From: Stygiolobus caldivivus
GTDB lineage: Archaea > Thermoproteota > Thermoprotei_A > Sulfolobales > Sulfolobaceae
Direction of reading: 5' to 3'
NCBI RefSeq assembly: GCF_019704315.1
Contig: NZ_AP024597.1
Span: 2,764,501-2,828,500 of the forward strand
DNA: 64,000 nt
Part shown: positions 59,446 through 64,000 of the stretch, one piece after another
Layout: the number at the start of each line of letters is the position of its first letter
How positions within the stretch are numbered: the stretch's first letter is position 1
The notes under the pieces: model-generated
What the model saw: only the letters and a program-made list of their open reading frames with translations
Database searches by the model: none
What the model was told of the DNA's origin: nothing
Translations under genes and position numbers: made by a program

Positions 59446-60911
59446 AATTGATCAGGAAGGGGATTGATTATATAAAAAGTATAAAGTCACACACACCCGA
59501 AGTGTATTATGAAGGGCAGAGGGTAGAGGATGTTACGGAACATCCCGCCTTTAAGACCCCTGTTAGGACTGTAGCAAAATACTATGACCTCCATTGGGAG
59601 TATGATGACTTAAGGGTCTATAACCCAGATGTAGGTGAAGAGACTAGTATCTCTTTCCTTAGACCTAAGAGCAAGAAAGATTTAGCAAAGATAAGGGATG
59701 GGTTAATAAAGATCTATGACTATTACCGGGGGTTCTTCGGCAGGAGCCCGGATTACCTAAACCTCTGGAACATGATATTTTACGCCCATTCGGAGGACTT
59801 CGGTAACCACTTCGGATCAAGATATAAGGAGAACGCGATCGAAATATATAAGGAGGCCACCAGAAATGACCTATTTTACACGCATGCAATCGTAGCTCCG
59901 ATGTATGATAGGTCAAGGCCCCCGTCCCAGTGGGAAGACCCCTACATACAAGTAGGCGTAGTGGAGGAACGGCCTGAAGGGGTTATTGTAAGAGGGGCTG
60001 CTATGATCAGTACTGCTGCTCCTTATGCTGAGATGCTATGGTATTTGCCAAATATAAGGAGGGATACGGATACGAGATATGCCCTTTACTTCTCAATTCC
60101 GACTTACCAGAAGGGCGTTAAATTTTTGGCAAGGAGGGGCTTTCAGCCCAGGGAAGGTGGAGAATTTGAATACCCCATATCGTCTAAGTTCGATGAGAGC
60201 GACGCGATTATGATCTTTAAAGACGTGTTAATACCATGGGATAGGATAATATTCTACAAGAGGCCGGAGCTTATAGAGGACTTCATGTGGAGGATTATAG
60301 GGCTAAGGACGTGGTTCAATTGGCACTTCGTAATACAGCACTATTCAAGGCTCAAGTTCCTAGCCGGTCTAGCTATAGCTATTTCAGAAGCATCAGGGAC
60401 TTCCAACTTCATAAACGTCCAGGAGAAAATAGGTGAGATATTAATTTACATAGCTCTCAACGAAGCCGTGTTGACAGCGTCCGTAGAGAACGCTGAGGAA
60501 CTACCTAACATAGTAAGACCCAATCCATATTATTCCATAGGGGCTAGTCACTTTAACATGAGGACTGTACCTAGAGCTAACGAGATACTGAGGTCGATCT
60601 CAGGAGGTGCTTCAATCCCTATTCCTGCGGGGATCAAGGACTTCGAAAACCCTGAAGAAAGGGAAATGATACTTAAGTATATGTCGATGAAAGGGCTAGA
60701 CGCCTTAGAAAGAGTTAAGCTATTTAACTTACTATGGGACGTTATTGGCTCCGAAGTGGGGATGAGGTACGAGCAGTACGATAGGTTTAGCAGAGGAGAC
60801 CCTACGATAAGGTGGGCACAGATGTATTCAGAAGTCTACAGAGATAAGAAGCATGAGTTTGTGAAGTTGGTGAGAGAGATTTTAGACCAGATGCCTAACC
60901 CTAAAGCTTAA
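59439..60911 (+). CDS. hpaB: 4-hydroxyphenylacetate 3-monooxygenase, oxygenase component (HpaB family)
   Basis: 490 residues from a GTG overlapping the dioxygenase stop. The order [25 protein letters not shown]-like opening, [35 protein letters not shown] and late [10 protein letters not shown] is that of HpaB, the FADH2-using hydroxylase. It makes 3,4-dihydroxyphenylacetate or a similar catechol. The flavin reductase partner (HpaC) is not in the window. Directly coupled to the ring-cleavage enzyme. Confidence 0.9.
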   Translation: MVKLIRKGIDYIKSIKSHTPEVYYEGQRVEDVTEHPAFKTPVRTVAKYYDLHWEYDDLRVYNPDVGEETSISFLRPKSKKDLAKIRDGLIKIYDYYRGFFGRSPDYLNLWNMIFYAHSEDFGNHFGSRYKENAIEIYKEATRNDLFYTHAIVAPMYDRSRPPSQWEDPYIQVGVVEERPEGVIVRGAAMISTAAPYAEMLWYLPNIRRDTDTRYALYFSIPTYQKGVKFLARRGFQPREGGEFEYPISSKFDESDAIMIFKDVLIPWDRIIFYKRPELIEDFMWRIIGLRTWFNWHFVIQHYSRLKFLAGLAIAISEASGTSNFINVQEKIGEILIYIALNEAVLTASVENAEELPNIVRPNPYYSIGASHFNMRTVPRANEILRSISGGASIPIPAGIKDFENPEEREMILKYMSMKGLDALERVKLFNLLWDVIGSEVGMRYEQYDRFSRGDPTIRWAQMYSEVYRDKKHEFVKLVREILDQMPNPKA

Positions 60912-61037
60912 GGAATGTGTAGTATTTGTAGTTTTTTAATCACTATATGTATTTAACAAGTTTAACAGTCGCGTAGCCGAGCTCTACACCGCAGTAAAGA
61001 AGTTTGACGAGATATATTAACCTAAGGAAAGAAATTC

Positions 61038-61072
61038 TCTTCTATTATTAATTTTTATCCTTCTTTTTCTCT
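61038..61072 (+). terminator. T-rich terminator after hpaB
   Basis: TTCTCTTCTATTATTAATTT followed by TTATCCTTCTTTTTC, a U-rich run in the gap before the next promoter. Confidence 0.4.
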
Positions 61073-61167
61073 AAGTCTACTTACCCTCCTTTGGTTATAA
61101 AAGGTCTTCATGAAAAGCGTTTCATGAAATGATTATAAATTTTGATCACCGACGTCGCTGTGGTAAA

Positions 61168-62028
61168 ATGAAATATGTCTCCTTTATGAAAGATGGTTCA
61201 AAACGTTTTGGAATACTTGAAGGAGATCGTGTTTTCGAAGTTGACAGTCTGGAAGAAAAAGAACCCAAAGGTAGTTCGTACAAACTATCTGAACTAGTCC
61301 TTCATGCTCCGGTCCCCCAGAGGGAGATAATATGTACTTTAACCAACTCACCGAAGATGGTAGGAGTAGACAGCAAAGAGAAAGCAAGAGAACTATTATT
61401 CTCCCCTAAGTTCTTCATAAAATTATCGTGGACTATTATCGGACCATATGATACCGTAATATCACCTAAATCGGGTATAAGACCTGAAGTGGAGATTGCC
61501 GTGGTGACTAAGAAGAAGCTGAAGAACTCTACCCCAGCTGAAGCTAGAGATGCAGTCCTTGGTTATACAGTATTCAATGACGTAACGGCTCCAAATGAGT
61601 TCAAGAAAGATTGGTACAAGGCATTTAGGAGGGACCCCAACGACGGTAAAGTTAAGGAGATGACCGTAAGGGGGAACCACTTTAGGAACAAAAACAGAGA
61701 CACGTTTTCACCTATGGGACCTTGGTTGGTCACTCAAGACGAGCTTACAGACCCATACGGGCTTAGGATGAGGAGCCAGATTAACGATGAAGTGATACAA
61801 GAAGGTAGTTCCGACGAACTTGTGTTTAGCATAGAAGAAATTCTAACAGAGCTGTCAAAAATTCTGACGTTGCCTAAATACTCGATAGTTTCCACTGGGA
61901 CTATAGGTTATTTCGGCGCTGAAGACCCATCGGAGTTTAAGCCCAAGAATTGTGAGGGTACAATGATAGCTGAAGTTGATAAGATAGGTAAGATCGTGAA
62001 TAAAGTCGTGGTAGAACAGAGTACCTAA
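61168..62028 (+). CDS. fumarylacetoacetate hydrolase-family protein (HpcE/HpaG-like)
   Basis: About 286 residues. KSGIRPEVEIAVV holds metal ligands (Glu-x-Glu), followed by YTVFNDVTAPNE, SPMGPWLVT, and STGTIGYFGAEDP, the family order. An open frame starts 13 residues earlier at 61129, but MKYVSFMKDGSKRFGILEGD from 61168 is the standard N-terminus. In homoprotocatechuate degradation such enzymes decarboxylate or isomerise the ring-fission product, which fits the neighbours. Confidence 0.88.
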   Translation: MKYVSFMKDGSKRFGILEGDRVFEVDSLEEKEPKGSSYKLSELVLHAPVPQREIICTLTNSPKMVGVDSKEKARELLFSPKFFIKLSWTIIGPYDTVISPKSGIRPEVEIAVVTKKKLKNSTPAEARDAVLGYTVFNDVTAPNEFKKDWYKAFRRDPNDGKVKEMTVRGNHFRNKNRDTFSPMGPWLVTQDELTDPYGLRMRSQINDEVIQEGSSDELVFSIEEILTELSKILTLPKYSIVSTGTIGYFGAEDPSEFKPKNCEGTMIAEVDKIGKIVNKVVVEQST

Positions 62029-62566
62029 ACGGTGGAGTTCAATTTTAAGAGCGAGACCGTCAATGATGTATACAAGATAAGCTCCATTAATCAGGTATCA
62101 TTAGCCCTAAAGAGTTGATAATTCCACTGTGATAAGTGCACTGTTATAATATAAAGTGCACGGGATCTTACAAAGACGCTCAGCCTAGCGTGGAGATAAC
62201 GTATTCCTTTAAAACCTGACAAAGGTATAATTTCTAGTACTAGTATCAACTGTTCTCCTTGAGACCCTCTTCCTTCTCTCACACCTAAACATATGATCGG
62301 GGTACGGATTGTAGTTTTACATGCTTTAAGGGCTTGTCGTAATACTCCTGAAATGTTCTGACCAGAGGAGTCGAAATCCAATATAAAAGGACGCGGTGTT
62401 TTCCTTAAAATACTTTTTATGAAGCTTTTATGGGTATATCTGCCTTTCAGGTATACCAGTAATAAAACTAAAAAATCTTTTAATTTATTATTTCTAATTT
62501 ATTACATAAATCATGAAGATTATATATAATATGTATTTATATATTATTAAGAGTATAAATTAATAT
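62029..62566. other. intergenic region, no gene seen
   Basis: About 540 bases without credible coding. The last 60 bases are an AT-rich promoter region (TATTTATATATTATTAAG) for the HTH_10 gene. Confidence 0.45.
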
Positions 62567-63181
62567 ATGTTAAAGAAAGTAACGGTTACGGTCAGGCATG
62601 AAGACTGTTGGACTAGCCAAGTCCCTTTCAGGGCAAAAACGATAAGCCTCCAAGTGTATCCAAATAAGCACTATTTGAGGAGTAGAATAATGATTGACCT
62701 AAATGACCCAGACGTAGTAAAGGAAATGGGCAAGTGTAAGGGGGTAATGAAGGTCAATAAAGTTATGCCTAATCGTGATAAGACACTAGTGGACTTCCTT
62801 AACGTGTACAAGGGCTCTATTGCTGGGATACTCTATGACTATGAGGTCTTACTCCTTGACAACGAGATAAGAGAAGGTAAGGAGATATGGACTTTTGTAG
62901 TCCCGCGGTTATCTATAAGAGAAATTGTGAACGAGATAAAGAACGTTTCGAAAGTGGGCGAAGTAAAAATAGATGACTATACCCCTAGCAACGTATATCT
63001 AACAGATATGGAAAGAAAGGTATTACTCTTGGCATTACACTCTGGATACTTAGATTACCCAAAGAAGTCAAAGACTGAAGATTTGGCAAAACTGCTGGGA
63101 ATCAGCAAGGTTACTTTTCTATATCACTTGAGGACTGCCGAGAAAAAGATAATATCTATGTATCTAGATACGGGAGAATAA
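62567..63181 (+). CDS. HTH_10 (Bat-type) transcriptional regulator
   Basis: 204 residues. C-terminal LTDMERKVLLLALHSGYLDY and TEDLAKLLGISKVTFLYHLR form the HTH_10 domain. The N-terminal part begins VTVRHEDCWTS, sharing H-x-D-C-W with the regulator at 53266-53964. Its place between the FAH-family gene and the aldehyde oxidase-type gene suggests control of the aromatic cluster. Confidence 0.87.
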   Translation: MLKKVTVTVRHEDCWTSQVPFRAKTISLQVYPNKHYLRSRIMIDLNDPDVVKEMGKCKGVMKVNKVMPNRDKTLVDFLNVYKGSIAGILYDYEVLLLDNEIREGKEIWTFVVPRLSIREIVNEIKNVSKVGEVKIDDYTPSNVYLTDMERKVLLLALHSGYLDYPKKSKTEDLAKLLGISKVTFLYHLRTAEKKIISMYLDTGE

Positions 63182-63255
63182 CGTTAGTTATTTGAATAAT
63201 ATGTGAAAATGTCTATAATTTATCAGCCCTTCGACTATTAACCACGTTTGATGTA

Positions 63256-63267
63256 AAGCTTTAAAAT
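63256..63267 (+). promoter_or_regulatory. TATA box of the molybdo-hydroxylase gene
   Basis: AAGCTTTAAAAT centred about 27 bases before the ATG at 63289. Confidence 0.45.
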
Positions 63268-63288
63268 TACCAAAACCTGATTCAATTC

Positions 63289-64000
63289 ATGAAACTTAGG
63301 GATCACCTACCCAAGATCAAAGGTGAAGGAGTTTATATAGACGACTTTACCCCAAAAAACACCGCATACCTTTTTGTAGTGAGGTCCCCTATAGCCAGAG
63401 GGATCATAAAAAGCGTTTCAAGACCCGATAACGTACTCCTCTCATTAACATGGGAGGACGTGAGGGCTTACCTCCCCGTCAGGGCAGACCCCGAGACTAT
63501 GAAGATGGGAAAGATTGTCAAAATGCCCCTGCTGGCTGACGGTAGGGTTAACTTCGTAGGGCAACCTGTTCTGGCTTTTGTAGTAGAAGACAGATACGAA
63601 GGTGAGGATATAGCGGAACAAGTGTCCATCGACTACGAGGAACTCCCACCTATATTAGACATTGAATCTGCATTGAACTCTACTGAGCAAATCCATTCAG
63701 GGGTTGAGAGAAATATCTCAGTAGATAAGACGCTGGAAGGCGGCCAATTATCAGCGAAGAGAAGTGCTGATGTTATAGTAAGCAGAAAAATTTACCAGAA
63801 TAGGATAGTCTCTAATCCTATGGAGCCTAAGGGAGTCTTAGTCTACTGGGACGGGGATAACCTAAATGTTTATGGGTCCTTCCAGTCGGCGTTTAGGATA
63901 AGGGGCGATTTAAGAGAAGTCCTCAACTTACCCCCTGAAAAGATCAGGGTTTACTCTACATTAGTAGGAGGAGGCTTCGGTAATAAGGTTCCCTTACATG
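63289..64000 (+). CDS. aldehyde oxidase/xanthine dehydrogenase/CO dehydrogenase large subunit (partial)
   Basis: 237 codons before the window ends. MKLRDHLPKIKGEGVYIDDF, FVVRSPIARGIIKSV, VNFVGQPVLAFVVE and VSIDYEELPPILDIESAL form the N-terminal a/b hammerhead domain; SNPMEPKGVLVYWDGDNLNV and YSTLVGGGFGNKVPLH begin the molybdopterin domain. It is a molybdenum hydroxylase catalytic subunit, possibly an aldehyde or aromatic oxidoreductase serving the neighbouring aromatic genes. Confidence 0.88.
   Translation, partial: MKLRDHLPKIKGEGVYIDDFTPKNTAYLFVVRSPIARGIIKSVSRPDNVLLSLTWEDVRAYLPVRADPETMKMGKIVKMPLLADGRVNFVGQPVLAFVVEDRYEGEDIAEQVSIDYEELPPILDIESALNSTEQIHSGVERNISVDKTLEGGQLSAKRSADVIVSRKIYQNRIVSNPMEPKGVLVYWDGDNLNVYGSFQSAFRIRGDLREVLNLPPEKIRVYSTLVGGGFGNKVPLH

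Overview
The window looks like the chromosome of a thermoacidophilic archaeon of the order Sulfolobales. The evidence is a cytochrome P450 closely resembling CYP119, a thermopsin-type acid protease, a sugar-binding lipoprotein-free ABC receptor with a pilin-like (class III) signal peptide, an archaeal-type indolepyruvate ferredoxin oxidoreductase, HTH_10 (Bat-type) regulators, and many genes whose start codon lies about 26 bases after a TATA box (leaderless transcription). No rRNA, tRNA or CRISPR array was recognised.

Layout. 1-6.4 kb: a minus-strand pair, a large AAA/coiled-coil ATPase (cut by the window edge) and a HerA-like ATPase, with a secreted membrane-anchored thermopsin-like protease upstream. 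7-17 kb: metabolism, with a hotdog thioesterase, iorAB, a glutamine synthetase-like ligase directly followed by a FluG-type amidohydrolase, an APC permease and an MFS transporter. 18-30 kb: a probable defence island. It holds a nuclease-helicase (DUF2075 type) broken at a G10 tract, a decayed coiled-coil gene, and then a clearly more AT-rich block: a 1677-residue helicase with a DUF1998-like half and a phospholipase D-like tail, a 453-residue orphan protein, and a zinc-ribbon DNA methyltransferase. This reads like a fused, reduced relative of DISARM.

31-42 kb: a B12-type radical SAM protein (possibly a GDGT ring synthase relative), the remains of an IS200/IS605-type tnpB with its 3' hairpins, a split molybdopterin-binding gene, a small amidohydrolase, a secreted anchored protein, a HAD phosphatase and CYP119. 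42-56 kb: a four-gene sugar ABC transporter, an acyl-CoA synthetase, then a sugar-acid set (zinc alcohol dehydrogenase, rhamnonate dehydratase-like enolase, MFS transporter, HTH_10 regulator) and an odd pair, a ketol-acid reductoisomerase paralog plus a metallo-beta-lactamase-fold protein with lost metal ligands. 56-64 kb: an aromatic ring-cleavage cluster: dienelactone hydrolase, extradiol dioxygenase, 4-hydroxyphenylacetate 3-hydroxylase, fumarylacetoacetate hydrolase-family protein, HTH_10 regulator and the start of an aldehyde oxidase/CO dehydrogenase-type large subunit.

Many long intergenic gaps are not empty. They carry degenerate copies of a composite palindromic element: outer ends of the form TAGCATTTTA/TAAATGCTA and an inner imperfect palindrome with arms like TACTCAGTC..AAAGGGCAA. 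A further AT-rich repeat is found inside the defence island and elsewhere. These are seen by eye; alignments were not computed.
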